A stretch of 64,000 nt of DNA from Pseudomonas sp. (GCF_030698175.1 NZ_JAUYNT010000014.1:85917-149916), one strand, 5' to 3'; shown: positions 42,362 through 53,519, numbered from the stretch's first letter. Numbers and translations: made by a program. The notes: generated from the sequence alone by a model not told the origin.

Positions 42362-42664
42362 TCAACCCCTCTTGCTTGCCCCGCTGCAGGTTGGCGAAGC
42401 CGGTGCCGCGCCCTGCGCAAGCCATTCATCGGGCGTGTAGGTATGCAGCGCCAGGGCATGCACTTGGCCCATCAACTCGCCCAAGCAGGCATACACCCGC
42501 TGATGACGCTTGACCGCGCCCAGCCCGGCAAACAGCGGCGTAACCAGCACCACCTTGTAGTGCGTCTCTAGGCCACGGCTGTGCATATGGCTCTCATCCA
42601 GCACCTCGAGGTGCTCGGGTTGCAAAGCCTGCAAGGTTGTTTGCAACTGCTCACGCATGCTCAT
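42362..42664 (-). CDS. bolA: BolA-family protein
   Basis: A 100-residue BolA fold protein. The central stretch has the family features: LDESHMHSRG with the invariant histidine, KVVLVTPLFAG, and HQRVYACLGELM. ATG 42664 follows AAGGA. BolA proteins pair with monothiol glutaredoxins around a [2Fe-2S] cluster and affect morphology and stress genes. It sits 12 bases after the DUF2059 gene, so the two are likely co-transcribed. Confidence 0.92.
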   Translation of the reverse strand: MSMREQLQTTLQALQPEHLEVLDESHMHSRGLETHYKVVLVTPLFAGLGAVKRHQRVYACLGELMGQVHALALHTYTPDEWLAQGAAPASPTCSGASKRG

Positions 42665-42676
42665 GGCCGCTATTCC

Positions 42677-43198
42677 TTAAGGCTTTTTCGCCGCAGGCTT
42701 AGCTGCTGCAGGCTCTAGCTGGCTCATCATCTCGGCCAACAATTTATTCACTTCTGGCACTGCGGTTTCAAGACGCTTCTGGGTGAGCTGCGCCGACTGG
42801 CCACTGAGGGCTGGCATTTTTTCCATCAGCTTCTTACCCAATGGCGACTGGTAGAACTCGATCAGTTCTTTCAGTTCGCTTTCAGTGAAGTTGCTGGTGT
42901 AGAGCGTAATCATTTCCGGTTTGATCTGTTTCCAACCGACGGCTTTTTCCAGCACGGCATTGGCTTTGGCTTGGTAGCTTTCCAGCAGGGCTTTCTTCGA
43001 GTCAGCGCCATTGGCTTGGGCAAAACGCTGGGCGAACATTTGCTGCACTTGCGCAAAGACCGGAGTGGCGAGTTTGTCCGCATGGGCTAACAGCAGGAAT
43101 TTCTCGGCATCAGCCGCTTGGCTTTTGGCATCAGCCAGTACTTGGCCGCTGGCACAGACAAACAGCACAGCGGTACAGATAGCGCGAAAACGAGTCAT
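42677..43198 (-). CDS. DUF2059 secreted/periplasmic protein
   Basis: A 173-residue protein with a signal peptide (MTRFRAICTAVLFVCASGQVLA, cut before DAKSQ). ATG 43198 follows AAGGA at good spacing; a longer in-frame start is less likely. The helical body carries the DUF2059 hallmark YxSPxGKKLxEKMP, and the C-terminus is Ala/Lys/Pro-rich. Function is unknown. It heads the minus-strand run and is divergent from fumC. Confidence 0.85.
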   Translation of the reverse strand: MTRFRAICTAVLFVCASGQVLADAKSQAADAEKFLLLAHADKLATPVFAQVQQMFAQRFAQANGADSKKALLESYQAKANAVLEKAVGWKQIKPEMITLYTSNFTESELKELIEFYQSPLGKKLMEKMPALSGQSAQLTQKRLETAVPEVNKLLAEMMSQLEPAAAKPAAKKP

Positions 43199-43393
43199 TT
43201 TGAGTCCTTGTTTGATAAAAATTATCCGGCGGCGGCCATTCTGCGCCAAAGCGCGTTGAAGGCTCAAGCAGCTTAAAGGTTGGGTCGATGCACACATCAA
43301 GTGGCAAATCCTCCCAACAACTTTCGCATCCCAGCCCGAAAGGAACAGCTCCAGAGCCTAAACTCTAATGACAGCCATTTAGGAGTTAGCCCC

Positions 43394-44803
43394 ATGAGTC
43401 GCATTGAAACTGACAGCCTTGGCCCTATTGAAGTTCCCACCGAGGCCTACTGGGGCGCCCAGACCCAACGCTCACTGACTTACTTCTCGATTGGCCAGGA
43501 GTCGATGCCGCTGGCCGTGGTGCATGCCTTGGCGCTGATCAAAAAAGCCGCGGCGCGGGTCAATCTGCGCAACGGCGCCCTACCGGCAGAGTTGCAGCAA
43601 CTGATCGAACAAGCGGCCGACGAGGTACTGGCCGGCCAGCATGATGCCGAGTTTCCCTTGCGGGTCTGGCAGACCGGCAGCGGCACCCAGAGCAATATGA
43701 ACGTCAACGAGGTGATTGCCGGGCGCGCCAATGAACTGGCCGGCCAGCCGCGCGGCGGCAAGTTGCCGGTGCACCCCAACGATCACGTCAATTGCTCGCA
43801 AAGCTCCAACGACTGCTTCCCCACCGCCATGCATATCGCCGCCCTCTTGGCAGTGCGCGAGCAACTGTTGCCGGCGCTCCACGAACTGTCGGCCGGTATC
43901 GCCGTGCACGCCGAACAGCATGGCGATTTACTGAAAAGCGGTCGCACCCATCTGATGGATGCCACGCCCATCAGCTTTGGCCAGGAACTCTCGGCCTTTG
44001 TCGCCCAACTCGGCTATGCCGAAGACGCCATCAACGCCAGCCTGCCGGCCGTTTGCCAACTGGCCCAGGGCGGCACGGCAGTGGGCACCGGCCTGAATGC
44101 GCCGGCCGATTTCGGCGCGGCCATAGCCGCAGAGCTGGCCAGCCTCAGCGGTTTGCCACTGCTCTCGGCGCCCAACAAGTTTGCCGCCCTGGCCGGCCAC
44201 GAAGCCTTGGTCAGCCTCAGTGGCGCACTGAAAACCCTGGCGGTATGCCTGATGAAGCTGGCCAACGATTTACGCCTGCTCGGCTCCGGGCCACGCACCG
44301 GGTTTGCCGAAGTGCGGCTGCCGGCGAATGAACCCGGCAGTTCGATCATGCCCGGCAAGGTCAACCCGACTCAGTGCGAAGCCTTGTCGATGATTGCCTG
44401 CCAGGTGCTGGGCAACGATGTGACCATCGGCTTCGCCGCCAGTCAGGGGCAATTGCAGCTGAATGTCTTCAAACCGGTGATCATCTACAACCTGCTGCAG
44501 TCGATTGAACTGCTCAGCGCTGGCTGCCACAACTTCCAGCAACACTGCATCGCCGGCCTCGAAGCGGATGCCGCGAAAATGGCCGAACACTTGCAAAACA
44601 GCCTGATGCTGGTGACCGCACTCAACCCTCATATCGGCTACGACCAATCCGCACAGATCGCCAAACAGGCCTATCAAGAAGGCAGCACCTTGCGCAGCGC
44701 CGCCTTGGCTTTGGGCTTTGTCACAGCCGAACAATTTGATCAGTGGGTGCGCCCGGAGCTGATGCTCGGCAGCGGGCCAAACGAAGAAAAAGCCGCGAAA
44801 TAG
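43394..44803 (+). CDS. fumC: Fumarate hydratase class II
   Basis: A 469-residue iron-independent fumarase interconverting fumarate and malate in the TCA cycle. ATG 43394 follows AGGAG. Signature [15 protein letters not shown], substrate-binding [12 protein letters not shown] and [12 protein letters not shown] are all intact. In P. aeruginosa fumC is iron-regulated together with sodA; here no Fur box is obvious in the upstream gap and no superoxide dismutase gene follows. It may serve as the iron-free fumarase under the same iron starvation that would induce the siderophore locus, but co-regulation is not shown by the sequence. Confidence 0.95.
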   Translation: MSRIETDSLGPIEVPTEAYWGAQTQRSLTYFSIGQESMPLAVVHALALIKKAAARVNLRNGALPAELQQLIEQAADEVLAGQHDAEFPLRVWQTGSGTQSNMNVNEVIAGRANELAGQPRGGKLPVHPNDHVNCSQSSNDCFPTAMHIAALLAVREQLLPALHELSAGIAVHAEQHGDLLKSGRTHLMDATPISFGQELSAFVAQLGYAEDAINASLPAVCQLAQGGTAVGTGLNAPADFGAAIAAELASLSGLPLLSAPNKFAALAGHEALVSLSGALKTLAVCLMKLANDLRLLGSGPRTGFAEVRLPANEPGSSIMPGKVNPTQCEALSMIACQVLGNDVTIGFAASQGQLQLNVFKPVIIYNLLQSIELLSAGCHNFQQHCIAGLEADAAKMAEHLQNSLMLVTALNPHIGYDQSAQIAKQAYQEGSTLRSAALALGFVTAEQFDQWVRPELMLGSGPNEEKAAK

Positions 44804-44944
44804 TCACTAAAATGACGTCAAACAAATGAAAAACAGTCAAAAAAACCTGTTTTCGCTGCTTTTCTGACCATTAGTCGCCAATGGCCATCAGGCAAATTTT
44901 GCTGGTTAGACTGAAGGGGAACGACTCGTAGTGGAGTAATAAGC

Positions 44945-45154
44945 ATGTTTGGTCAACGTAGAATCGATCCAACCCCCGGCACGCACTACCGTTGCGAACG
45001 GGTCAGTGCCGTCAACGGTCAGTACTTCTTTTCCACCCGCGAGGGCAGTTTGGAAGGGCCGTACTTCACCCGTGTTGATGCTGAGCGCGAGATTTATTGC
45101 TACATCCGCCGCATGATCCAAGCCAAGGACATCATCGAAAGTCGAGCGTTTTAA
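44945..45154 (+). CDS. Small conserved protein (DUF6316-like)
   Basis: A 69-residue protein rich in aromatic and charged residues (FGQRR, YFFSTREGSLEGPYFTR, IYCYIRRMI). GGAG lies 8 bases before ATG. It resembles the short DUF6316 proteins in Pseudomonas, which have no known function. It lies 141 bases after fumC and is followed by a strong terminator, which supports it being a real gene. Confidence 0.72.
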   Translation: MFGQRRIDPTPGTHYRCERVSAVNGQYFFSTREGSLEGPYFTRVDAEREIYCYIRRMIQAKDIIESRAF

Positions 45155-45175
45155 ACCTTAGGGCGTACAGAGCCA

Positions 45176-45213
45176 ATAAAAAACCGCGCCTGACAGAGCG
45201 CGGTTTTTTATTG
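45176..45213. terminator. Bidirectional rho-independent terminator
   Basis: Stem AAACCGCGC/GCGCGGTTT (45181-45189 and 45098+8 to 45206) with an 8-base loop, T-run on the right and A-run on the left, so it works in both directions. It sits between the small protein gene and the convergent thiolase gene. Confidence 0.9.
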
Positions 45214-45225
45214 GCCGTTTTTTGC

Positions 45226-46410
45226 TCAACGCACCGCTTCGAACAACCCGGTAGCGCCCATGCCACCACCTACGCACATGGTGACGATGCCATAACGCAG
45301 GTTACGTCGTTGCAGCTCGCGCACCAGATGACCGACCTGGCGTGAACCGGTCATACCAAAAGGGTGGCCGATAGCGATAGCGCCGCCATTGACGTTGTAT
45401 TTCTCGTTGTCGATACCGAGAAAATCACGGGCATACAGGCACTGGGAGGCGAAGGCTTCATTCAGCTCCCACAGGTCGATGTCGGCAATCTGCAGGCCAC
45501 GGGCTTTGAGCAGCTTGGGCACCGAATACACCGGGCCTATGCCCATTTCATCGGGCTCACAACCGGCCGCGACAAAACCACGAAAGAACGCCCGCGGCTT
45601 GAGGCCCAATTCAAGGGCCTTGTCCAAGCTCATGACCAGGGTCATGGAGGCGCCATCGGACAGCTGCGAAGCATTGCCGGCGGTCACCGAACCGTCCTCG
45701 GCGAATACCGGCTTGAGCGACGCCAGGCTGGCCAGGGTGGTGTCGGCACGGTTGCAGTCATCGCGATCAACGATGCCCTCGACCAGGCTCTTCTCACCCG
45801 TGGCCTTGTCTTCAACCTGGTATTTCACTGCCATCGGCACTATTTCGTCGTCGAACAGACCTTCGGCCTGGGCCCGCGCGGTGCGCTGCTGGCTTTGCAG
45901 GGCGTACAGGTCCTGCTGCTCGCGGGTCACGCCATAACGCCGCGCGACTATCTCGGCGGTCTGCCCCATGGGGAAGTAAATGCCCGGCAGACTCTGCTGG
46001 ATCAGCGGATTAAACAGCTGGTTGGTGTTCATGTTCTTCATGGTCATGGTGATCGACTCGACCCCACCGGCCACGATCACATCGCTGCACCCCGAAGCGA
46101 TCTGGTTGGCGGCAATCGCAATGGCCTGCAACCCTGAGGAGCAATAACGGTTGAGCGTCATGCCGGCGACATCCTTGCCCAACTTGGACAACACCGCGAC
46201 GTTACGGCCGATATTCATGCCCTGGGCGCCTTCGTTGGAGCCGGCGCCGACGATGCAATCGTCGACCAACGCCGGGTCCAGGCCGCTGCGCGCCAGCAAG
46301 GCATTCACGCAATGGGCTGCCATGTCATCCGGGCGGGTTTGATTGAACTTGCCACGAAAGGACTTGGCCAAGCCTGTACGCACACTGTCGACTATTACTA
46401 CTTCACGCAT
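45226..46410 (-). CDS. Acetyl-CoA acyltransferase (thiolase)
   Basis: A 394-residue thiolase. The nucleophile Cys is in [10 protein letters not shown], the active-site His in [16 protein letters not shown] and the general-base Cys in [12 protein letters not shown]; all are intact. It could act in fatty-acid beta-oxidation or acetoacetyl-CoA chemistry. Pseudomonads have several paralogues, so I do not assign a symbol. It stands alone between a terminator and pap. Confidence 0.9.
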   Translation of the reverse strand: MREVVIVDSVRTGLAKSFRGKFNQTRPDDMAAHCVNALLARSGLDPALVDDCIVGAGSNEGAQGMNIGRNVAVLSKLGKDVAGMTLNRYCSSGLQAIAIAANQIASGCSDVIVAGGVESITMTMKNMNTNQLFNPLIQQSLPGIYFPMGQTAEIVARRYGVTREQQDLYALQSQQRTARAQAEGLFDDEIVPMAVKYQVEDKATGEKSLVEGIVDRDDCNRADTTLASLASLKPVFAEDGSVTAGNASQLSDGASMTLVMSLDKALELGLKPRAFFRGFVAAGCEPDEMGIGPVYSVPKLLKARGLQIADIDLWELNEAFASQCLYARDFLGIDNEKYNVNGGAIAIGHPFGMTGSRQVGHLVRELQRRNLRYGIVTMCVGGGMGATGLFEAVR

Positions 46411-46514
46411 GACGTTTCTCCGGTTCGGGTGGTCGCTAACAGTAGAATAAAAGCACAGCGGCGCTGGCGACGAGAATTATTCATTACCCGTATGCAGCGC
46501 CATCCAGGCCAGAC

Positions 46515-48002
46515 TCAATCACGGGCATAGGCCGCCGCCAGGGCATCGTTGATGGTGCGCAGCACCTTGACCCGGGCAAAGCGTTTGTCATTGGCTTCCA
46601 CCAGCGTCCAGGGGGCAATTTCGCTGCTGGTACGGTCGACCATATCACCCACGGCATCGCTGTATTGCGGCCATTTATCGCGATTACGCCAGTCGTCTTC
46701 GGTGATCTTGAAGCGCTTGAAGGGAATCTGCTCGCGCTCCTCAAAGCGTTGCAGCTGGGTGTTTTGGTCGATCGACAGCCAGAATTTCACCAGCACCACG
46801 CCGGCGCGGGTGAGCTGCTCTTCGAAGTCATTGATCTCGCCGTAGGCGCGCAGCCAGTCGGCCGGGCTGCAAAAGCCTTCGATCCTCTCAACCAACACCC
46901 GCCCATACCAGGAGCGATCAAACACGGTGAACTTGCCGCGTCCCGGAATATGTCGCCAAAAACGCCACAGATAGGGTTGCGCGCATTCCTCCTCGGTCGG
47001 TGCGGCAATCGGCACTATGCGGTACTGGCGCGGGTCCAGTGCTGCGGCCACCCGGCGAATAGCGCCGCCCTTGCCGGCTGCATCATTGCCTTCAAACACC
47101 GCCACCAGCGCATGCTTGCGAAAGCGTTTGTCGCGCATCAACCCCGACAGCCGCGCCTGCTCGGCCGCCAGTTGCTCTTCGTAGTCACTTTTCTCCAGCC
47201 GCTGGCTCATGTCCAAGCTGTCAAGCAAACCGAGGTTATCCAAGCTGGCGATTAGCGGCGCGGCATGGGGGCTGCGCTGCGGCGACTGTTGATTTTGCAG
47301 GGCGACTTGCAATCCCTCGAGCAAAATCCGCCCAACCGTCAGGCTGCGGTAGTACTGATTCGCCCCTTCGACCACATACCAAGGCGCATAGTCGCGGCTG
47401 CTACGGCGCAAGATGCGCTCACCAAAGCGGACAAACTTGTCGTAGGTTTTCGACTGCTGCCAGTCCAGCGGGCTGATCCGCCAGCAGTGCAGTGGATCAT
47501 CTTTGAGGGTATTGAGACGGGCCTTCATTTGTTTTTTTGACAGATGAAACCAGAACTTAAAGATCAACGCGCCTTCATCGCAGAGCATCTGTTCCAGCCG
47601 CTGGGCGCCATCGATGGCCTGATCGAGCACCGCCGTCTTGATCCGGCCATCGACGCGACCCTGCAGCATTTGGCTGTACCAGTTGCCGAAGAAAATGCCC
47701 ATCTGCCCTTTCGGTGGCAGTTGCCGCCAATAGCGCCACGCCGGCGGGCGGGCCAACTCCTCGTCGGTTTGTTGGTCAAAGGTGCTGACCTGAATCAGCC
47801 GCGGGTCCATCCACTCATTCAGTAGCTTGACGGTTTCGCCTTTGCCGGCGCCTTCAACGCCATTAATCAACACAATCACCGGGAAGCGCGACTGCTGCTT
47901 GAGTTCAAACTGCGCCTCCAACAGCGCCTCGCGCAGGGCCGGCACGGCGGCGTCATAGGCGTCTTTATCAATGGCGTGACCAATTTCGGCGGATTCAAAC
48001 AT
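46515..48002 (-). CDS. pap: Polyphosphate:AMP phosphotransferase (class II PPK2)
   Basis: A 495-residue protein of two fused PPK2 domains. Both carry a Walker A (NGVEGAGKGE near residue 50 and EGNDAAGKGG near 300) and a lid/Walker B region (DRSWYGRVLVER in the second). The two-domain form phosphorylates AMP to ADP using polyphosphate. ATG 48002 (MFESAEIGH) follows GGAG; an upstream in-frame start is rejected. The promoter side faces a long palindromic repeat at 48.1-48.25 kb. Confidence 0.92.
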   Translation of the reverse strand: MFESAEIGHAIDKDAYDAAVPALREALLEAQFELKQQSRFPVIVLINGVEGAGKGETVKLLNEWMDPRLIQVSTFDQQTDEELARPPAWRYWRQLPPKGQMGIFFGNWYSQMLQGRVDGRIKTAVLDQAIDGAQRLEQMLCDEGALIFKFWFHLSKKQMKARLNTLKDDPLHCWRISPLDWQQSKTYDKFVRFGERILRRSSRDYAPWYVVEGANQYYRSLTVGRILLEGLQVALQNQQSPQRSPHAAPLIASLDNLGLLDSLDMSQRLEKSDYEEQLAAEQARLSGLMRDKRFRKHALVAVFEGNDAAGKGGAIRRVAAALDPRQYRIVPIAAPTEEECAQPYLWRFWRHIPGRGKFTVFDRSWYGRVLVERIEGFCSPADWLRAYGEINDFEEQLTRAGVVLVKFWLSIDQNTQLQRFEEREQIPFKRFKITEDDWRNRDKWPQYSDAVGDMVDRTSSEIAPWTLVEANDKRFARVKVLRTINDALAAAYARD

Positions 48003-48107
48003 AAGCATCTCCAAAGCTGAATAGGCCCAGCCTAGCGGATCATGGCCACAGTTGTCTGGCCGGCCACGCAAGCATTGCCGCAGATCAAATTGGCTGGCGC
48101 AGATCGG

Positions 48108-48254
48108 CTAGCAGGCCGTTGAAAAATGTAGCGAGCGACGGCTAGGCAAGGCGAAATCAGCCGAAAAAGCGCAGTGTACGAGTAGTACATGAGCATTTTG
48201 AGGCTGATTTCAACGCCGCATAGCCGAGCGCAGTAGTTTTTCACGGCCTGCTAG
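48108..48254. repeat. 147-bp imperfect palindrome (MITE-like)
   Basis: The element begins CTAGCAGGCCG and ends with its exact complement CGGCCTGCTAG. The two ~70-base arms match along most of their length, including a GAAATCAGCC block in each arm. It lies between the pap start and the mnmC start. The shape fits a non-autonomous mobile element or a large REP-type hairpin. No coding capacity or target duplication is evident. Confidence 0.8.
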
Positions 48255-48284
48255 AATGCCCGCCTGGTTTTTAAGGTTCCGCCC

Positions 48285-50261
48285 ATGAGCGATCACCCCA
48301 CGTCCGCTTCATCCCCCTATGCGCAACTCGACTGGGATGCCCAGGGCCAGCCACGCTCGCAGCTATTTGCCGATGTGTACTTTGCCACCGACGGCGGCCT
48401 GGCCGAGACCCGCCATGTGTTTTTAGAGCAGAACGCGCTGGCCCAGCGTTTTGCCGAGCTGCCCGCCGGCGGCCAGTTGGTGATAGGGGAAACCGGCTTT
48501 GGCACCGGATTGAATTTTCTCTGTGCCTGGCAACTGTTCGAGCAAACCGCTCCCGGCGATTGCCGCCTGCACTTTGTCAGCGCCGAGAAATACCCGCTGA
48601 CCCGCAGCGATCTGCAGCGCGCTTTGGCCCTCTGGCCGGAGCTGGCCCGCTATAGCGAACAGTTGCTGGCGCAATACCTGGCCGTGCATCCGGGTTTTCA
48701 GCGTTTCACCTTAAGCAGCGGGCGGGTCAGCCTGACGCTGTTGATCGGCGATGTCCTGGAGCAATTGCCCCAGCTGGACGCACCCATCGACGCCTGGTTT
48801 CTCGACGGCTTTGCCCCCCAGCGCAACCCACAAATGTGGTGCCCAGAGTTGTTTGCTGAGCTGGCCCGCTTGTCCCATCCGGGCACCACCTTGAGTACCT
48901 TTTGCAGCGCCGGTGACGTGCGCCGGGCCTTGAATGCCGCCGGTTTCAAGATGCAACGGGTGCCCGGCAGCGGCCGTAAGTGGGAAGTGCTCAAAGGTCA
49001 ATTTATTGGCCAGACCACGCCCGCGGTAAAACCCTGGTTCGCCCGCCCGAGCTTTAATCCGGCCGCGCGCCAGGCTTTGGTGATAGGTGCGGGGCTGGCC
49101 GGTTGCTCCAGCGCCGCCAGCCTGGCCGCCCGCGGCTGGCAAGTCACTTTACTGGAGCGCCACGGCGCACTGGCGCAAGAAGCCTCGGGCAATCCCCAGG
49201 GGGTGCTCTACCTCAAACTGTCCGCCCACGGCACCGCCTTGTCGCGGCTGATCCTCAGTGGTTTCGGTTACACCCGGCGTTTGCTGGAGCAACTGCACAA
49301 CAACGACTGGGCCGCCTGCGGCGTGCTGCAACTGGCCTTGAACGAGAAGGAACTGGCCCACCAGACCCAGTTGGCAGCGGCCTTCCCCGCCGATTTATTG
49401 CAGCCCCTGAGCCAGCCGCAAGCCGAAAGCCGCGCCGGCATCGCCCTGCCAGCAGGCGGGCTGTTTTATCCCGACGGCGGCTGGGTGCATCCGCCGGCGC
49501 TGTGCCAGTTGCTGGCCAAACACCCGCAGATTCGCCTGCTGACCCATAGTGATGTACTCGAACTTGAGCGTCATCCCGACGGCTGGCAGGCCTGCAGCCA
49601 GGGGCAGTTATTGGCCAGCGCGCCGGTGGTGGTGCTGGCGGGCGCCACCGATATTCGCAACTTTGCCCAGGCGGCTGGGTTGCCGCTCAAGCGCATTCGC
49701 GGGCAAATTACCCGCCTGCCACAAACTGCGGCCAGTGCGGCGTTGCGCACCGTGGTCTGCGCCGAAGGCTATATCGCCCCGGCCCATGCCGGCGAGCACT
49801 GCCTGGGCGCCAGCTTTGATATGCACAGCCAAGAGCTGGCAACCACCGCTGCCGAGCACCGCAGTAATTTGCGCTTGCTGGAAGAAATCTCCAGCGACTT
49901 GAGTGCACGCTTACAGGCCGCGCAACTCGATCCGAGCCAGCTGCAGGGGCGCGCCGCGTTTCGCTGCACCAGCCCGGACTACCTGCCGATTGTTGGCCCA
50001 CTGGCGGATGCTTCTGCCTTTCTCCGGCAATACGCCAAGCTGGGCAAGAATGCTAACTGGCGCACCGACCTGCCCTGCCCCTGGCTGGACGGCTTGTATG
50101 TCAACAGCGGTCACGGCTCGCGGGGTTTGATCAGCGCGCCCTTGTCCGGCGAACTGCTGGCCGCCTGGCTAAATAACGAGCCATTGCCGCTGCCGCGCGC
50201 GGTCGCGGAGGCCTGTCACCCCAATCGCTTTGCCCTGCGCAATTTGATCCGCGGCAAATAG
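48285..50261 (+). CDS. mnmC: Bifunctional tRNA mnm5s2U enzyme MnmC
   Basis: A 658-residue fusion. The N-terminal half (to ~240) is an SAM methyltransferase (GETGFGTGLNFL; DAWFLDGFAPQRNPQMW). The C-terminal half is an FAD oxidoreductase with AARQALVIGAGLAGCSSA and the end motif NSGHGSRGL. It turns cmnm5s2U34 into mnm5s2U34 in tRNA. Length and motifs are normal. The 147-bp palindrome ends 31 bases before the ATG, so its hairpin could be in the leader. Confidence 0.95.
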   Translation: MSDHPTSASSPYAQLDWDAQGQPRSQLFADVYFATDGGLAETRHVFLEQNALAQRFAELPAGGQLVIGETGFGTGLNFLCAWQLFEQTAPGDCRLHFVSAEKYPLTRSDLQRALALWPELARYSEQLLAQYLAVHPGFQRFTLSSGRVSLTLLIGDVLEQLPQLDAPIDAWFLDGFAPQRNPQMWCPELFAELARLSHPGTTLSTFCSAGDVRRALNAAGFKMQRVPGSGRKWEVLKGQFIGQTTPAVKPWFARPSFNPAARQALVIGAGLAGCSSAASLAARGWQVTLLERHGALAQEASGNPQGVLYLKLSAHGTALSRLILSGFGYTRRLLEQLHNNDWAACGVLQLALNEKELAHQTQLAAAFPADLLQPLSQPQAESRAGIALPAGGLFYPDGGWVHPPALCQLLAKHPQIRLLTHSDVLELERHPDGWQACSQGQLLASAPVVVLAGATDIRNFAQAAGLPLKRIRGQITRLPQTAASAALRTVVCAEGYIAPAHAGEHCLGASFDMHSQELATTAAEHRSNLRLLEEISSDLSARLQAAQLDPSQLQGRAAFRCTSPDYLPIVGPLADASAFLRQYAKLGKNANWRTDLPCPWLDGLYVNSGHGSRGLISAPLSGELLAAWLNNEPLPLPRAVAEACHPNRFALRNLIRGK

Positions 50262-50463
50262 CCCAGCCAGCCAACGCGCCAGCGCACAAACGCTATGCTC
50301 TAAGAGCTGCTGCCCGAGCGCGACACAAGCGCGCCGAGATCAACCGCGACTGCGCGGTTAATGTCGGCGAAATCCCTCAGCCAGGCGCATAAAACGCCAC
50401 TTGAACAACAGCCAACATGTCGGCACAGTGCGCTGCGGACATATTACAAAAAGAGGTCCTTTA

Positions 50464-53217
50464 ATGCCTCGCATTAGTCTGTTGCTGTTATGGCTGTTGT
50501 TAAGCAATGCCGCCTGGGCGCTGTCACCCGTCAACCTGGACTCCGATGACCTGCGCCTGTCGCTCGGCCCGAACATGGGCTATTTGGAAGACCCCAACGG
50601 CACACTCAGCCTGCAACAAGTGCAAGCGCTGCCCAATGAGCGCTTTCAGGCGGTCAACGGCGACCATGCCAACCTGGGCAAAAACGCCTCGGTGTGGTGG
50701 TTTCGGGTCGACCTTACCAACCACCGCCCACACACCTTGCCGGGTTTTCTCGAGGTTAATTACCCGCTCCTCGACGACCTTAAGGTGTACCTGCAAGGCC
50801 CCGACGGCAGTCTGCAAAGCCAAGCAAGCGGCGACATCTTTGCCTTCGCCAGCCGCCCGGTGCAGGTACGCAACTTCTGGTTTCCACTGGATTTAGCCCG
50901 TGGCACCAGCCAATTAACCCTGCGCATTGAAACCACCAGCACCGTGTTCGTGCCGGTGTTCTTCAGCACCTATGCCGCCAGCGCCGCCGCCCAAGAAAAC
51001 CTGATGGGCTGGAGCGGCGCCTTCTATGGCGTGCTGTTCGCGATGATTTTCTACAACCTGTTTCTGTTTGCCTCCCTGCGCGAGCCGGCGTACTTCTGGT
51101 ACCTGGCTTACGGCGTCAACGTCGGACTGCTGGCGGCCTGCTTCGATGGCATGCTGTTTAAACTGCTGCCCGAACATGTGGCCTTGCAGTCGGTGAGCAT
51201 CTACATCCTGATGTACGTGCAATGTTTGGCCGCCGCACAGTTCAGTCGACATTTTTTGCATACCAAACACTTTTTCCCGCGCTTGGACACTGGCCTGCGC
51301 CTGTTGATCCTGGTGATTTTCGCCTTGTTGGTTTCCGGCCTGCTGCTAGACCTGCAAACTTGGAACATCCTGGCCAGCGTGACGCTGCTCAGCACTTCCC
51401 TGGGGCTGTTTCTGGTGGGCATCTACGCCTGGCGCAAGGGCGTGCGTTACGGCTCTTACTACACCCTGGCCTGGAGCGTGCTGCTGACCGCCTTCGTGAT
51501 AGTCACTGCGGCCTCGCTGGGCTTTGAACTGTTTGGCCTGTTTGGCTCCACGGTGGTCAAAATCGGCGTCACCATTGAGCTGATCACGCTGTCCATCGGC
51601 CTCGCCGACCGAATTAACGTGCTTAAAGATGAAGGTTTCAACTCACGCCAGGAAGCCCTGCAAGCCACCCTGGCCAACCAGGCCAAGGGCCGCTTCCTGG
51701 CGACCATGAGCCACGAAATCCGCACGCCCATGAACGGCGTACTAGGCATGCTGCAACTGCTAAAAGAAACCCCGCTGGATCGCAGCCAGCGTTTTTATGT
51801 CGACACCATCGCCAGCTCGGGTAAGTCGCTGTTGGCGGTGATTAACGACATTCTCGACTATGCCCGCATCGAATCCGGCAAGTTGAGCCTGGAACAGATT
51901 GAGTTTGATCTCGAACAGTTGCTGTCCGAAACCATCAGCCTGTTCACCGCCCAAGCACTGGAGAAGCGTCTGCGCCTGTATGTCAGCCTCGAAGATGGCG
52001 TGCCGCAGTACATAGTCGGTGACCCGACCCGGCTCAAGCAGGTGCTGATGAACCTGCTCAGCAACGCCTTGAAGTTCACCGCCGAAGGCCATGTGACGAT
52101 CAACATCTGCCGGCGCAACAATGCCCCAGAGCAAACGCAGTTGCTGTTTAGCATCCAGGACAGCGGTATCGGCATCAGCGCCGAAGGCCAAGCGCAACTG
52201 TTCGACTCCTTCGCCCAAGGCGACTCCACCACCACCCGCCGTTATGGCGGCAGCGGCTTGGGCTTGGCCATCAGCAAAGAACTGGTCACCATGATGGGCG
52301 GTCAGATCGCAGTGCACAGCAGCCCAAGCGAAGGCACCTTGTTTACCTTTAACCTGCCGCTGCAACATAACCCACAGCAGCAGGATGCCCTGGCCACCTT
52401 ACTCAACGGTCGCACTGCCCTGCTCACCTCGCTAGACGGTCAAGGCCTGGACGCCCTCGGCCTGCTGCTCAACCGTTGGGGCATGCGCACCGAACGCTGC
52501 CAGACGCCAGAGCGGCTGCTCAGTTGCCTGGCTGAATACAGCGCACCGCCACTCTTGGTCTTGATGTCGCCGTGGCCCGGCAGCGTCACCAGCTGGCTGG
52601 AGCCGCTGCGTGGGCACCTGCAACCCGACCAGCCAATTTTGCTGCTCTGCCCGCCAGCCCAAACCGCACAGTTGCCAAATATTCCCCAGCTGCGCCTGCA
52701 AAGCCTGCCACAACCGCTGACCATCACCGAGTTGCGGCAAAGTTTGCTGGAGTTGTACCAGCCAACACCTGTCGCAGCGCCCGCAGTGGTGGCTGCGCTG
52801 GTGGCTAAAACCCGCGCCAGTCCCTGCGTTTTGGTCGCCGAAGACAATCCGGTCAACCAGTTGGTGGCCCAAGGCTTGCTGAAAAAACGTGGCTATAACC
52901 CACGGGTAGTCAACAACGGCGCCGCCGCCGTGGCCGAGTACCGCCGCTCACCGAGCAGCATTGAGCTGATCTTGATGGATTGCGAAATGCCGGAGATGGA
53001 TGGCTTCGAAGCCACCCGGCAAATCCGCTTGTTTGAGCAGCAACAACACCTACCTGCAGTGCCGATCATCGCCTTGACCGCCCATGTGTTTGAGCAATAT
53101 CAGCAGTTGGGCGTGGCGGCCGGCATGGACGACTTCATCGGCAAACCCCTGGACAGCCAGCTGCTGTTCGAGCGCATCGAGCATTTTTTGCATAACAAGG
53201 CGGCGCTCGATAGCTGA
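50464..53217 (+). CDS. Hybrid sensor histidine kinase, 7TMR-DISM type
   Basis: A 917-residue sensor. ATG 50464 (MPRISLLLL) follows AGAGG; an upstream in-frame start lacks that site. A signal peptide and a periplasmic DISM domain (to ~180) precede seven membrane helices (~190-385). Then come a HisKA domain ([12 protein letters not shown]), a HATPase domain ([26 protein letters not shown]), a degenerate middle region (~650-780) and a receiver ([32 protein letters not shown]). The middle may be a decayed receiver, since it lacks acidic phospho-site residues. No output gene is adjacent, so its partner is unknown. Confidence 0.92.
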   Translation: MPRISLLLLWLLLSNAAWALSPVNLDSDDLRLSLGPNMGYLEDPNGTLSLQQVQALPNERFQAVNGDHANLGKNASVWWFRVDLTNHRPHTLPGFLEVNYPLLDDLKVYLQGPDGSLQSQASGDIFAFASRPVQVRNFWFPLDLARGTSQLTLRIETTSTVFVPVFFSTYAASAAAQENLMGWSGAFYGVLFAMIFYNLFLFASLREPAYFWYLAYGVNVGLLAACFDGMLFKLLPEHVALQSVSIYILMYVQCLAAAQFSRHFLHTKHFFPRLDTGLRLLILVIFALLVSGLLLDLQTWNILASVTLLSTSLGLFLVGIYAWRKGVRYGSYYTLAWSVLLTAFVIVTAASLGFELFGLFGSTVVKIGVTIELITLSIGLADRINVLKDEGFNSRQEALQATLANQAKGRFLATMSHEIRTPMNGVLGMLQLLKETPLDRSQRFYVDTIASSGKSLLAVINDILDYARIESGKLSLEQIEFDLEQLLSETISLFTAQALEKRLRLYVSLEDGVPQYIVGDPTRLKQVLMNLLSNALKFTAEGHVTINICRRNNAPEQTQLLFSIQDSGIGISAEGQAQLFDSFAQGDSTTTRRYGGSGLGLAISKELVTMMGGQIAVHSSPSEGTLFTFNLPLQHNPQQQDALATLLNGRTALLTSLDGQGLDALGLLLNRWGMRTERCQTPERLLSCLAEYSAPPLLVLMSPWPGSVTSWLEPLRGHLQPDQPILLLCPPAQTAQLPNIPQLRLQSLPQPLTITELRQSLLELYQPTPVAAPAVVAALVAKTRASPCVLVAEDNPVNQLVAQGLLKKRGYNPRVVNNGAAAVAEYRRSPSSIELILMDCEMPEMDGFEATRQIRLFEQQQHLPAVPIIALTAHVFEQYQQLGVAAGMDDFIGKPLDSQLLFERIEHFLHNKAALDS

Positions 53218-53291
53218 GCCCATAGTCACGACAAACCTGGCCAGACACTCGACAGCTGCTAACATCGCCCGGCGCTGAGGAGGCGCCAACC

Positions 53292-53519
53292 ATGTTAATC
53301 GCCCAAGAGTTGCTTGAAGCCGACACCCTGACCCGTCTGATTGAAGACTTCGTCACCCGCGAGGGCACCGACAATGGTGATGAAACCCCGCTCGAGACCC
53401 GCGTTACACGGGTTCGCTTGGCCCTCAACAAGGGCAGCGCGGTAATTGCTTTCGACCCCGACAGCCAGCAATGCATGCTGCTGCTAAAGCACGATGTACC
53501 GCGCGAATGGCTCGCGTAA
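53292..53519 (+). CDS. YheU-family small protein
   Basis: A 75-residue protein with a full AGGAGG before ATG. It resembles the YheU/UPF0270 family (LIAQELLEADTLTRLIEDFVTREGT; the Val-Arg-Leu-Ala-Leu segment near residue 40). Function is unknown. It may follow the sensor kinase in one transcript (74-bp gap). Confidence 0.8.
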   Translation: MLIAQELLEADTLTRLIEDFVTREGTDNGDETPLETRVTRVRLALNKGSAVIAFDPDSQQCMLLLKHDVPREWLA

